In this document: positions 36,115 through 44,401 of the stretch, in pieces | How positions within the stretch are numbered: position 1 is the stretch's first letter | Layout: every line of letters starts with the position of its first letter | From: Pseudomonadota bacterium | Lineage (GTDB): Bacteria; Pseudomonadota; Gammaproteobacteria; Burkholderiales; Burkholderiaceae | Direction: 5' to 3' | NCBI GenBank assembly: GCA_963205525.1 | Contig: CAUJJP010000028.1 | Coordinates: 1 to 44,442 of the forward strand | DNA length: 44,442 nucleotides | The notes under the pieces: model-generated | What the model saw: only the letters and a program-made list of their open reading frames with translations | Told to the model about the DNA's origin: nothing | The model's database searches: none | Position numbers and translations under genes: made by a program

Positions 36115-36714
36115 GTGAACGAAGCCTTGCTGGTGTCGACCATCGTGCTGTGGGTCGTCGTGCTCGCGCTGCTGGTGGTGGTGTTCGCGCTCGCGCGCCA
36201 GGTCGGCATCCTGTACGAGCGCATCGCGCCCATGGGCGCGCTGATGCTGGACCACGGTCCCAAGCCCGGCGAGGCGGCGCCGCAGCTGGCGCTCACCGCG
36301 CTGGACGGCAGCGCGCTCGCGGTGGGTGCGCCGGCCGCGCAAAGCCAGCTCCTGTTCTTCCTCTCGCCCACCTGCCCGGTGTGCAAGAAGCTGCTGCCCA
36401 TCCTGAAGTCGATCGCGCGCGACGAATCCAAGTGGCTGCGCCTGGTGTTCGCCAGCGACGGCGAGGTCGCCGAGCACCGTGCCTTCGTCGGCCGTGCCGC
36501 GCTGCAGGACTACCCCTATGTGCTCTCCACCGAGCTCGGGATGGCGTTCAAGGTCGGCAAGCTGCCCTACGCGGTGCTGATCGACGAGCACGGCACGGTG
36601 CGGGCCAAGGGCCTGGTGAACTCGCGCGAGCAGCTCGAGAGCCTGTTCACCGCCAAGGACCTCGCCGTGGGTTCGGTGCAGGGCTATCTCCAGACGCAGA
36701 CACAGCGCAGCTGA
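36115..36714 (+). CDS. aauD: MauD/AauD-like thiol-disulfide protein
   Basis: A 199-residue membrane-anchored thioredoxin-like protein. A single N-terminal helix (about residues 5-28) anchors a periplasmic domain with the redox motif C87-P-V-C90 in FFLSPTCPVCKK. It should shape disulfides in the Cys-rich small subunit. The start is GTG at 36115, fixed by GGGAG at 36103-36107, by the absence of an ATG in a sensible place and by the family N-terminus. Confidence 0.9.
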   Translation: MNEALLVSTIVLWVVVLALLVVVFALARQVGILYERIAPMGALMLDHGPKPGEAAPQLALTALDGSALAVGAPAAQSQLLFFLSPTCPVCKKLLPILKSIARDESKWLRLVFASDGEVAEHRAFVGRAALQDYPYVLSTELGMAFKVGKLPYAVLIDEHGTVRAKGLVNSREQLESLFTAKDLAVGSVQGYLQTQTQRS

Positions 36715-36724
36715 AGGACGGACG

Positions 36725-37261
36725 ATGAAGTGGTTCGATGACTGGTTCGAGCGCTCGGCACGCCGGGTCGCGCATACGACCTCGCGCCGCAGCGCGCTGG
36801 CGCGCGTGGGCCGCGGCCTGCTCGCCGGCTCCATGACGCTGCCGGTGCTGCCCTTCGACCGCGTCGGCAGCGCGCAGGCCAGCAGTGGCGGTGCGCCGGC
36901 CAAGGGCAAGGCCGCCAAGGCCCCGGACGACTCGCAGTGCGAATACTGGCGCCACTGCGCGATCGACGGCTTCCTGTGCAGCTGCTGCGGCGGCACCACC
37001 TCGAGCTGCCCGCCCGGCACCGAGCCGTCCAAGGTCGGCTGGATAGGCACCTGCCGCAACCCGGCCGACGGGCGCGACTACCTGATCAGCTACAACGACT
37101 GCTGCGGCAAGATCGCCTGCGGTCGCTGCTTGTGCAACATGAACCTCGGCGACCGGCCGGGCTACCGCATCATGCTGCACAACGACGTCAACTGGTGCAT
37201 GGGCGCGGACAACAACATGTTCCATTGCACGACGTCGGTGATCGTCGGCCTGGCCAAGTAG
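36725..37261 (+). CDS. aauA: Aromatic amine dehydrogenase small (TTQ) subunit
   Basis: A 178-residue precursor. A twin-arginine-like leader (SRRSALARVGRGLLAG) precedes a Cys-rich mature domain with 14 cysteines. The two tryptophans that should form tryptophan tryptophylquinone are W106 (VGWIGTC) and W157 (NWCMG), 51 apart as in characterised enzymes. Asp125 (YNDCCG) is at the place of the catalytic base, and Thr169 at that of the active-site Thr. All four are shifted by exactly three from the Alcaligenes faecalis enzyme (109, 160, 128, 172, from memory). The enzyme oxidises primary amines to aldehydes and ammonia in the periplasm. aauA follows aauD by 10 bases. Confidence 0.92.
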   Translation: MKWFDDWFERSARRVAHTTSRRSALARVGRGLLAGSMTLPVLPFDRVGSAQASSGGAPAKGKAAKAPDDSQCEYWRHCAIDGFLCSCCGGTTSSCPPGTEPSKVGWIGTCRNPADGRDYLISYNDCCGKIACGRCLCNMNLGDRPGYRIMLHNDVNWCMGADNNMFHCTTSVIVGLAK

Positions 37262-37269
37262 CGGCGGCG

Positions 37270-37617
37270 ATGAAGCCCCGGCCGCTGTCGCTCGTCGCCC
37301 CCGCCATGCTGGCGCTGGCGCTGGGCGCGGGCGCGGATTCGGCGCTCGCGCAGCAGTCCGCTCCCACGCTGTGGGCGCTGAACTGCATGGGCTGCCACAC
37401 GCGGCCGACCGGCTTCACCCCGGTCGCGGGGCGCTCCGCCCAGTTCGCCCACATCGAGGCCGGGCGCGTGTTCTACATGGAGATGCCCGCCCGCAGCCTG
37501 AGCGCCGACGAGGACGCCCGGCTGCGCCAGGAGATCCTGACCTGGAAGGCGAGCTGCCACGCCATCCTGCAGGACGCGCCCACGGTGCGCTACACCGGCA
37601 ACGACCACGTCAAATGA
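37270..37617 (+). CDS. Small periplasmic monohaem c-type cytochrome
   Basis: A 115-residue protein with a signal peptide (cleavage near ALA-QQ, about residue 28) and one haem site, C39-M-G-C42-H43. It corresponds in position and size to orf-2 of the aau cluster, a small cytochrome of unproven role. It might carry electrons from the dehydrogenase (usually passed to a cupredoxin or cytochrome), or serve TTQ assembly. It overlaps the next gene by 4 bases (ATGA). Confidence 0.85.
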   Translation: MKPRPLSLVAPAMLALALGAGADSALAQQSAPTLWALNCMGCHTRPTGFTPVAGRSAQFAHIEAGRVFYMEMPARSLSADEDARLRQEILTWKASCHAILQDAPTVRYTGNDHVK

Positions 37618-38720
37618 AGCTCCTGCGCCTCGTGCGCGCCGTCGCGCTGGCGGCGGCGCTGGTTCCGCTCGCGGCTGCCGCTTCGGACGGCGTTCCCGGC
37701 GCCGAGGCGCCGCGCCTGCAGCCGCTGCCGGCGCCGGCGCGCGTCGACCCGGCGCTCGCCGAGCTGGGCCGGCACCTCTTCTTCGAGCCCCGGCTGTCGG
37801 GTGACGGCGGACGCAGCTGCGCGAGCTGCCACGAGCCGCAGCGCGGCTGGGCCGACGGGCTGGCGCTCTCGCGCGGCTACAACGGCACCGAGCACTTCCG
37901 CAATTCCCCCTCGCTGCTGTCGGTGCGCCTGAAGGCTTCCCTGACCTGGGACGGCAGGCTTGCCGGCACCGAGCTCGAGGCCGCGGTGCGCGAGATGATC
38001 AACGAGGCGCACTTCATGAACGCCGACCTGGTCCTGATCCAGGAGCGCGTGCGCCAGCTGCCGCGCATGATGGCGCTGTGGCAGGCCGCTTTCGGCGCCC
38101 AGAGCCAGCCCCAGGCGGCGCGCGTGCCGACCGCCATCGCCGAGTACCTGAAGACGCTGGACGCGGCGCCGACGGCGCTGGACCGTGCGCTCGCGGGCGA
38201 AGCGGTCGCGCTGGCGCCGCAGCTGCGACGCGGCCTGGACCTGTTCCACGGCAAGGCCGGCTGCGCGCGCTGCCATTCCGGCCCGCTGGGCAGCGACGGC
38301 CGCGCACACCGCCTGGGGGTGGCCGACGCCAAGGCCCTGGCCAGCGAGCCGCTGCGCCAGATCACCTTGCTGCGCTACCACGGCACGATGGGCGTGCCCG
38401 ACGCCATGCGCGAGCGGCGCGACCTCGGCGCCTACGCGGTCAGCAAGCAGCCGGCCGACCGCGGGCGCTTCGTCACGCCCTCGCTGCGCGGCCTGGTCCA
38501 CAGCGCTCCCTATATGCACAACGGCAGCCTGGCGACGCTGGAGGAAGTGGTCGCCTTCCACGCCCGCGGCGGCGGACCCGGCAGCGAACTGGCGCCGGTG
38601 AAGCTCGGCGCCGACGAACGTGCCGCCCTGGTAGCGCTGCTGCGCGCGCTCTCCGGCCCGCCGCCGGCGGTGGAGGTGCCCGCCACCAGCGGCTACGCCG
38701 CCATGCCCGGAGTGCATTGA
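37614..38720 (+). CDS. MauG/CcpA-like dihaem cytochrome c peroxidase family protein, first copy
   Basis: A 368-residue periplasmic protein with a signal peptide (about 1-23) and two haem motifs, C69-A-S-C72-H73 and C217-A-R-C220-H221. W112 (TWDG) is at the place of the conserved inter-haem tryptophan. The region VTPSLRGLVHSAPYMHNGSL is the usual family end motif; Met301 is the likely axial ligand, as in peroxidases, whereas MauG has a Tyr. It is placed in the aau operon, so building TTQ from the two Trp residues of the small subunit is the first guess. Its stop overlaps the next copy (TGATG). Confidence 0.85.
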   Translation: MKLLRLVRAVALAAALVPLAAAASDGVPGAEAPRLQPLPAPARVDPALAELGRHLFFEPRLSGDGGRSCASCHEPQRGWADGLALSRGYNGTEHFRNSPSLLSVRLKASLTWDGRLAGTELEAAVREMINEAHFMNADLVLIQERVRQLPRMMALWQAAFGAQSQPQAARVPTAIAEYLKTLDAAPTALDRALAGEAVALAPQLRRGLDLFHGKAGCARCHSGPLGSDGRAHRLGVADAKALASEPLRQITLLRYHGTMGVPDAMRERRDLGAYAVSKQPADRGRFVTPSLRGLVHSAPYMHNGSLATLEEVVAFHARGGGPGSELAPVKLGADERAALVALLRALSGPPPAVEVPATSGYAAMPGVH

Positions 38721-39889
38721 TGACCCCCCTGCAGGCGCTGAAATTCTCCCTCCTGGCCGCGCTGGCGCTGGCTGCCGCGGCCGTCGCCGCGCAGCCCGCA
38801 TCCGAGCGTGACGCGGCCAGCCCGGGGCTGCCCGGCTTGCCAGGCCTGCTGCCGCCGGTACCGGTGCCCCCCGACAACCCGATGAGCGCGGCCAAGATCG
38901 AGCTCGGCCGCATCCTGTTCTGGGACACCCGGCTGTCGGGCAACGGCGCCACCGCCTGTGTCTCCTGCCACCAGCCGGCGCTCGGGCTGGGCGAGCGCAG
39001 CGCCTTGTCGCGCGGCTACCCCGGCACCATCCAGTGGCGCAACACGCGCACGGTCTGGAACGCCGCCCACTACCGGCGTCTGCTGTGGGACGGCGGCGCT
39101 GCCAGCCTGGAAGCGCAGGCCCCGGGTGCCGCCACGGCGCCGGTGGAGGGCAATGGCAACCGCACGATGATGGAGATGCGGCTGCGCCTGGTGCCCGAGT
39201 ACGTGCAGCGATTCCGCGCCGTGTTCGGCACCGAGTGGCCGCGGCTGGACGACGCCTGGCGCGCCATCGCCGCCTTCGAGCGCACCCTGGTCAGCGACCC
39301 CGCGCGCGTGCCCTTCGACCGCTGGCAGGCGGGCCAGGCGGACGCCATCAGCGCCGCAGCGCAGCGCGGCTGGGCGCTTTTCAACGGCCGCGCCGGCTGT
39401 GCCAGCTGCCACAGCGGGCCGCTGCTGAGCGACCAGGGCTTCCACGCCCTGGGCGTGCCCGGCCTGCCCGAGAACGGGTCCAGCATGCTGCTGCAGATCA
39501 CCACCCGCTGGCACAACGTGCAGCGCGCCGCCCCCGGCAGCGCGCCCGAGGTGAGCTACGAGGACCACGGGCGCGAGTACGTCAGCCGCGACCCGGCCGA
39601 CCGTGGCCGCTTCCTCACCCCCACGCTGCGCGAGCTGCGCCACACCGGCCCCTACATGCACAACGGCGCGCTCGGCTCGCTGCGCGCGGTGGTCGACTTC
39701 TTCGACCGTGGCGGCGGCCACACGCCCAACAAGTCGCCCCTGCTGCGGCCGCTGGGCCTGAGCGAGCAGGACAAGACCGACCTCGTGGCGCTGCTGGAGA
39801 GCCTGAGCATGGAGCGCCTGCCGGAGATGAAGCCGCCGCGCGTGCCGCCCTCCGTGCCGCTGCCGGTGGACCCGGCGCGGGATCACTGA
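38720..39889 (+). CDS. MauG/CcpA-like dihaem cytochrome c peroxidase family protein, second copy
   Basis: A 389-residue protein with a signal peptide (about 1-24) and a GLPGLPGLLPPVPVPPDNP spacer typical of family starts (VPxDNPMSxAKxELG). Haem motifs are C80-V-S-C83-H84 and C227-A-S-C230-H231; W123 (LLWDGG) is the inter-haem Trp. LTPTLRELRHTGPYMHNGAL places Met313 as likely axial ligand. It is diverged from the first copy (not a recent duplicate), so the two probably have different jobs. It is the last gene of the aau operon. Confidence 0.85.
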   Translation: MTPLQALKFSLLAALALAAAAVAAQPASERDAASPGLPGLPGLLPPVPVPPDNPMSAAKIELGRILFWDTRLSGNGATACVSCHQPALGLGERSALSRGYPGTIQWRNTRTVWNAAHYRRLLWDGGAASLEAQAPGAATAPVEGNGNRTMMEMRLRLVPEYVQRFRAVFGTEWPRLDDAWRAIAAFERTLVSDPARVPFDRWQAGQADAISAAAQRGWALFNGRAGCASCHSGPLLSDQGFHALGVPGLPENGSSMLLQITTRWHNVQRAAPGSAPEVSYEDHGREYVSRDPADRGRFLTPTLRELRHTGPYMHNGALGSLRAVVDFFDRGGGHTPNKSPLLRPLGLSEQDKTDLVALLESLSMERLPEMKPPRVPPSVPLPVDPARDH

Positions 39890-39914
39890 GCCCAGATCCG
39901 ACCGTTGACCGCGC

Positions 39915-39932
39915 CCCCGGCCCTTGCCGGGG
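39915..39932 (+). terminator. GC-rich stem-loop at the end of the aau operon
   Basis: CCCCGGC-CCTT-GCCGGGG is a perfect 7-bp stem 25 bases after the last stop codon. A second hairpin, CCTGCG-CTG-CGCAGG, lies at 39949-39963. Both stand in the 109-bp gap between convergent genes, so they may act as a bidirectional end without U-tracts. Confidence 0.5.
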
Positions 39933-39998
39933 AGCACAGGTGCAGACGCCTGCGCTGCGCAGGACGACCACCAGCCGGGCGCCGCAGCGCACTGGCGA

Positions 39999-40550
39999 TC
40001 AGCGCTCCGGCTCCTCCTCGCGGCTGCGCTGCATCAGCTTGTCGAGGATGAGGTCGAGCTGCTGGTGTTCCTCGTCGCTCAGCACCTCCAGGTACCAGGC
40101 CTCGCGCTCGGCGGCGGCCGGCAGCACCTTGGTGCAGATGTGGGCGCCGGCCGGGGTGATGGTCATCAAGAGCTTGCGGCCGTCGCTGGGGTCGACCGCG
40201 GTTTCGATCATCTTCAGGTCGGCGAGCCGGCGCTGCGCGCGCGACACCCGGGCCTTGTCCATCGCGGTGCGCTCCACCACCTCGTAGAAGGGTTGCTGGC
40301 CGTAGGCGTACAGCGCCATCAGGATGCGCCATTCCGGGACCTGAAGGTCGAACTCCTTGTCGAAGATGTGGCCGATGGACTGCGACAGGCGGTTTGCCAC
40401 CACCGCCAGCTTGAAGGGGATGAAGTCCTCCAGCCGGCCCACCGGCCCCATGGACGGACGCCGGGTGACCGCGCGCCGGGTGGGCGCGGGCTTGTCGGTG
40501 GCGGACTTGGCGGGGGTGCCGGGATTGCCTGGACTGGGGCGGGTGGGCAT
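39999..40550 (-). CDS. MarR family transcriptional regulator
   Basis: A 183-residue regulator. About 35 basic/Pro-rich residues precede the MarR core. The core has FDKEFDLQVPEWRILMALYAYG, VVERTAMDKARVSRAQRRLADL (recognition helix) and the wing DPSDGRKLLMTITPAG. MarR proteins usually repress their own and neighbouring genes until a small, often aromatic ligand binds. It is divergent from the ALDH-HAD-aminotransferase operon, with related dyads near both starts, so it probably regulates that operon. The ATG at 40550 has no strong ribosome site. Confidence 0.92.
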   Translation of the reverse strand: MPTRPSPGNPGTPAKSATDKPAPTRRAVTRRPSMGPVGRLEDFIPFKLAVVANRLSQSIGHIFDKEFDLQVPEWRILMALYAYGQQPFYEVVERTAMDKARVSRAQRRLADLKMIETAVDPSDGRKLLMTITPAGAHICTKVLPAAAEREAWYLEVLSDEEHQQLDLILDKLMQRSREEEPER

Positions 40551-40576
40551 GCGTCGTCTGTCGGTCCGGGGATCAA

Positions 40577-40590
40577 TATCGTTGACGATA
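40577..40590. promoter_or_regulatory. MarR-type operator candidate 1
   Basis: TATCGT-TG-ACGATA is a perfect 14-bp dyad, 27 bases upstream of the MarR start. It shares TCGTTGAC and a following AAAC with the site at 40818. Confidence 0.6.
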
Positions 40591-40817
40591 AAACGAACTA
40601 GACCTTGCCGCCAGTCGGGTCGGCCCCGGGTCTGCCTCGGGTCTGCCTCCGGTTCGCCCCGGATCGTTGAGCGGTTGTGTCGCGGCTGCAGCGGCCGGCC
40701 AGTGGTCGTCGCCGACCTGCGGCTTGGGTGCCCGAGGCTGGCCGCGAACCTGCTCCGAGATCGTGTTTGGCCGCCTTGCGCAGCACCCAGCCGAGAGCCC
40801 GACTCATGGAAAACCAG

Positions 40818-40830
40818 TCGTTGACAACGA
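40818..40830. promoter_or_regulatory. MarR-type operator candidate 2
   Basis: TCGTTG-A-CAACGA is a perfect dyad 26 bases before the ATG at 40857. If translation began at 40806 instead, it would lie inside the coding sequence, which argues for the later start. Confidence 0.55.
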
Positions 40831-40856
40831 AACAATCTCCTTCGACCATAGCGGCC

Positions 40857-42335
40857 ATGGTTGTTGCACAGTCCGCGGCCGTTCCGACGCCACCGCCCGC
40901 CCCCTATCCTGCACCGGCGCTTTTCATCGCCGGCGCGCGCGTCGAATCCACCTCCGAAGGCGAGCTGCCGGTCTACGACCCCGCGCTGGGCGAGGAGATC
41001 GCACGCCTGCCGGTGGCCGGCGCGGCCGAGATCGAGGCCGCCGCCGCTGCCGCCGCGCAGGGCTTCGAGGCCTGGCGCGGCGTACTGCCGCTGGAGCGCC
41101 AGCGCATCATCGGGCGCGCCACCGCGCTGCTGCGCGAGCGCGCGCTGGCGATCGCCGCCGTCCTCACGCGCGAGCAGGGCAAGCCGCTGGCCGAGGCCGA
41201 GCGCGAGATCAGGCTGTCGGCCGACATCATCGACTTCCTGGCCGAGGAGGCCAAGCGCCTGGCCAGTCGCGGCGTGCCGCCGCGCGCCGCGGGTGTCGTC
41301 AGCCAGACCGTGCAGCGGGTGCCGCTGGGGCCGGCGGCGGCCTTCACGGCCTGGAACTTCCCGGCCAACTTGCCCGCGCGCAAGATCGGCGGCGCCCTGG
41401 CCGCCGGCTGCAGCGTGATCCTCAAGCCCGACGAGCGCACCCCCGGCACCGCGCTGGCGATGGTGCAGGCCTTCGCCGACGCCGGGCTGCCGGCCGGGGT
41501 GCTGAGCCTGATCGCCGGACGTCCGGCGCAGATCTCGCAGGCGCTGATCGAGGACGAGCGCATCGCCAAGGTCTCGTTCACAGGCTCGGTGACGGTGGGG
41601 CGCCAGCTCGGCGCGCTGGCGGCGGCGCACGGCAAGCGCTATACCGCCGAGCTCGGCGGCCACGCGCCGGTGATCGTCTGCGCCGACGCCGACGCGGCCG
41701 CCGTGGCGGCCCTGTCCGTCACCGCCAAGTACCGCAACGCGGGCCAGATCTGCGCTTCGCCGATCCGCTTTCTGGTGCACCGCTCACGCTACGCCGAGTT
41801 CCGCGACGCCTTCGTGGCCGGCGCGCAGGCACTGCGCATCGGCGCGGGCCACGAGGCCGGCACCCAGATGGGCCCGCTGGTGGCGCCGCACCGGCTGGCG
41901 GCGATGCAGGAGTTCGTCGACGACGCGCTGGCGCACGGCGGGCAGCTCGCCTGCGGCGGCCGGCGGCTGGACCGTGCGGGCTGGTTCTACGCCCCCACCG
42001 TGCTCGAGCGGGTGCCGCTGGCGGCGCGCGTGCAGCGCGAGGAGCCCTTCGGCCCGATCGCGGTGCTGGACGTGTTCGACGATCTGGACGACGCGATCGC
42101 GCGCGCCAACGCCTTGCCCTACGGGCTGGCGGCCTACGGATTCACGCACGACCTGCGCCTGGCGCAGCGCCTGAGCGACGGCCTGCAGGCCGGCATGGTC
42201 GGGATCAACCACTTCGGGATTTCGCAGCCGGAGACGCCGTTCGGCGGCGTCAAGGCCAGCGGCATCGGCCATGAAAGCGGGCTCGAAGGCCTGCTCGGCT
42301 ATACCGAGGTCAAGCTGGTGAGCGTGGCCATATGA
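40857..42335 (+). CDS. NAD(P)-dependent aldehyde dehydrogenase, succinate-semialdehyde-dehydrogenase-like
   Basis: A 492-residue ALDH. Catalytic Cys299 is in GQICASP and the general base Glu265 in ELGGHAP. FTGSVTVGR and TAWNFPANLPARKIGGALAAG are cofactor and oxyanion regions. PFGGVKASGIGHESGLEGL ends the protein in the manner of the GabD-like class. It oxidises an aldehyde to the acid; because an omega-aminotransferase is in the operon, the substrate may be a semialdehyde formed by it. Aldehydes from the amine dehydrogenase are an alternative source. An ATG at 40806 would add 17 residues. The stop overlaps the HAD gene (ATGA). Confidence 0.9.
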   Translation: MVVAQSAAVPTPPPAPYPAPALFIAGARVESTSEGELPVYDPALGEEIARLPVAGAAEIEAAAAAAAQGFEAWRGVLPLERQRIIGRATALLRERALAIAAVLTREQGKPLAEAEREIRLSADIIDFLAEEAKRLASRGVPPRAAGVVSQTVQRVPLGPAAAFTAWNFPANLPARKIGGALAAGCSVILKPDERTPGTALAMVQAFADAGLPAGVLSLIAGRPAQISQALIEDERIAKVSFTGSVTVGRQLGALAAAHGKRYTAELGGHAPVIVCADADAAAVAALSVTAKYRNAGQICASPIRFLVHRSRYAEFRDAFVAGAQALRIGAGHEAGTQMGPLVAPHRLAAMQEFVDDALAHGGQLACGGRRLDRAGWFYAPTVLERVPLAARVQREEPFGPIAVLDVFDDLDDAIARANALPYGLAAYGFTHDLRLAQRLSDGLQAGMVGINHFGISQPETPFGGVKASGIGHESGLEGLLGYTEVKLVSVAI

Positions 42336-43027
42336 CGATGAGCAAAACCCCTACGGCGTCCCGGCGCCCCACTGCGCTGCTGCTGGATTTCGGGTCCGTG
42401 ATCAGCACCTCCTTGTTCGAATGCCACCGCGACACCGAGCGCATGCTCGGCCTGCGCGAAGGCCAGCTCGGCTGGTACGGCCCGCTGGACCCCACCGGCG
42501 ACGAGCTCTGGGCGGCGCAGCTGCGCGGCGACATCAGCGAGCGCGACTACTGGGCGGCGCGCGCGCGCGAGGTGGGCGAGCTGCTCGGCGAGTCCGGCTG
42601 GGTGACCGCCGACATGCTGGCCCGGGTGCGCCACAACGACCCCAACCGCACGGTTCGGCCGGCGATCGCGCGCCTGATGGCCGCCACCCGGCGCGCCGGG
42701 CTCAAGCTGGGCATCCTGTCCAACGAGCTCGAACTCTTCTACGGCAAGGACTTCCTGTCGCGCATGGACGTGCTGCGCGAGCTGGACGCCGTGGTCGACG
42801 GCACCCACACCCTGATCCTCAAGCCCGACCCGCGCGCCTACGCGATGGCGGTGCAGGCGCTGGGCGTGCCGGCAGACGACATCCTGTTCGTCGACGACCA
42901 GTTCCGCAACATTGCCGGCGCGGTGGCCGCCGGCATGCAGGTGCAGTATTTCGATCTGCGCGACGTGGCGGGCAACCTCGCCGCCGTCGGCGCGCGGCTC
43001 GGCATCCCCAGCGAGGCATGGCAATGA
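42332..43027 (+). CDS. HAD superfamily hydrolase
   Basis: A 231-residue HAD-IA-type protein. Motif I is LLLDFGSV with nucleophile Asp19, but the usual second Asp (DxD) is Gly21, as in some DFGGVL-type relatives. Motif II is GILSNE, motif III the Lys in ILKPDP and motif IV ILFVDDQFRN. Loss of the second Asp argues against a typical phosphatase; dehalogenase-like or non-catalytic roles are possible. It is overlapped at both ends by the ALDH and aminotransferase genes (ATGA each), so it belongs to this pathway. Confidence 0.85.
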   Translation: MTMSKTPTASRRPTALLLDFGSVISTSLFECHRDTERMLGLREGQLGWYGPLDPTGDELWAAQLRGDISERDYWAARAREVGELLGESGWVTADMLARVRHNDPNRTVRPAIARLMAATRRAGLKLGILSNELELFYGKDFLSRMDVLRELDAVVDGTHTLILKPDPRAYAMAVQALGVPADDILFVDDQFRNIAGAVAAGMQVQYFDLRDVAGNLAAVGARLGIPSEAWQ

Positions 43028-44388
43028 GCTACAAGCCGATGAACGCGGCCGAACTGAAGGCCGCCAACGCACGCCACCTGTGGCACCCGATGGCGCACCC
43101 GACGGCGATGCGCGACCAGCCGCCCGACATCATCCAGCGCGGCGAAGGTAGCTGGATCTGGGACACCGACGGCCACCGCCTGGTGGACGGCGTGGGCGGC
43201 CTGTGGAGCGCCAACCTGGGCTTCGGCCGGCAGGAGATCCGCGACGCCATCGTCGCCCAGCTCGACGAGCTGGCCTTCTACAACATCTTCCGCGGCACCA
43301 CCCACCCGCGCGCGATCGAGCTTGCCGAGCGCCTGACCGGCTTCATGGCGCAGGACGGCGTGGAGGCAGCGTTCTTCTCCAACGGCGGCTCGGACGCGGT
43401 GGAAAGCGCGCTCAAGATCGCGCGCCAGTACTGGAAGTGCCGCGGCCAGCGCGACCGCAGCAAGTTCATCGCCCTGCGCCAGGGCTACCACGGCGTGCAC
43501 TTCGGCGGCATGAGCGTGAACGGCAACACCAACTTCCGCCGTGCCTACGAGCCGCTGCTGCCGGGCTGCTTCCACGTCGACACGCCCTGGCTGTACCGCA
43601 ACCCCTACACCCAGGACCCGGAAGAACTGGCCGCCATCTGCGCCGAGCTGCTCGAGCGCGAGATCGTGTTCCAGGGCCCGGACACGGTGGCCGCCTTCAT
43701 CGCCGAGCCGGTGCAGGGCGCGGGCGGCGTCATCGTGCCGCCGGCCAGCTACTGGCCCAAGATCCGCGCCGTGTGCGACAAGTACGAGGTGCTACTGATC
43801 GCCGACGAGGTGGTCACCGGCTTCGGCCGCACCGGCGCCATGTTCGGCACCCGGCTGTGGGGCGTGCAGGCCGACCTGTGGTGCCTGGCCAAGGGCATCA
43901 GCTCGGGCTACGTGCCGCTCGGCGCGACCGCCATCTCGGGCAAGGTGGCACGCGCCATCGGCGAGGGCGACGCCACCTTCGGCGCCGTCTCGCACGGCTA
44001 CACCTACAGCGCCCACCCGGTGGCCGCCGCTGCCGCGCTGGCGACGCTGGACATCCTGGAGCGCGAGGACATCGTCGGCGGTGCGGCGCGCGAGGGCGCC
44101 TACCTGATCGAGCGCCTGAGCGCGATCGGCGAGCGCTCGCGCCTGGTCGGCAACGTGCGCGGCATCGGCCTCATGGTCTGCATGGAGCTGGTGTCGGACA
44201 AGGCGAGCAAGGCCGCACCCTCGCGCGCCGCGGTGGCGCAGGTGGCACGTGAGGCCTACAAGCTCGGCGCCATGGTGCGCACCTCGGGTGCCAACATCAT
44301 CCTCTCGCCCGCGCTGACCATCTCGCGCGCGCAGATCGACCTCCTGTGCGACGCGCTGGACGAGGCCTTGAAGACGGTGCAGGGATGA
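43024..44388 (+). CDS. Class III (omega-type) PLP-dependent aminotransferase
   Basis: A 454-residue aminotransferase. The N-terminus has HLWHPMAHP, as in omega-amino-acid transaminases. FFSNGGSDAVESALKIAR binds the PLP phosphate, IADEVVTGFGRTG has Asp261 for the ring N, and LAKGISSGYVPLG has Lys290 for the Schiff base. It is similar to beta-alanine-, putrescine- or taurine-pyruvate aminotransferases; the amine donor cannot be chosen by eye. With the ALDH it would turn an omega-amine into an acid. The start overlaps the HAD stop. Confidence 0.9.
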   Translation: MSYKPMNAAELKAANARHLWHPMAHPTAMRDQPPDIIQRGEGSWIWDTDGHRLVDGVGGLWSANLGFGRQEIRDAIVAQLDELAFYNIFRGTTHPRAIELAERLTGFMAQDGVEAAFFSNGGSDAVESALKIARQYWKCRGQRDRSKFIALRQGYHGVHFGGMSVNGNTNFRRAYEPLLPGCFHVDTPWLYRNPYTQDPEELAAICAELLEREIVFQGPDTVAAFIAEPVQGAGGVIVPPASYWPKIRAVCDKYEVLLIADEVVTGFGRTGAMFGTRLWGVQADLWCLAKGISSGYVPLGATAISGKVARAIGEGDATFGAVSHGYTYSAHPVAAAAALATLDILEREDIVGGAAREGAYLIERLSAIGERSRLVGNVRGIGLMVCMELVSDKASKAAPSRAAVAQVAREAYKLGAMVRTSGANIILSPALTISRAQIDLLCDALDEALKTVQG

Positions 44389-44401
44389 AGCCTTGAGTGG
44401 C

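Larger units (their letters stand above)
40551..40856. promoter_or_regulatory. Divergent control region of marR-type gene and ALDH operon
   Basis: This 306-bp region has no convincing gene apart from the possible ALDH N-terminal extension from 40806. It contains two dyads sharing TCGTTGAC, at 40577-40590 and 40818-40830. A -10/-35 pair was not fixed. Confidence 0.5.

Noticed and set aside
34186..39998. mauF-, mauM- or mauN-like maturation genes in the amine dehydrogenase operon
   Set aside because: All frames in the operon are accounted for by B, E, D, A, the monohaem cytochrome and two dihaem proteins.
40806..40856. ALDH start at ATG 40806
   Set aside because: It would put the dyad at 40818-40830 inside the gene and give an unusually long N-terminus; it remains possible because a weak GAGAG precedes it.
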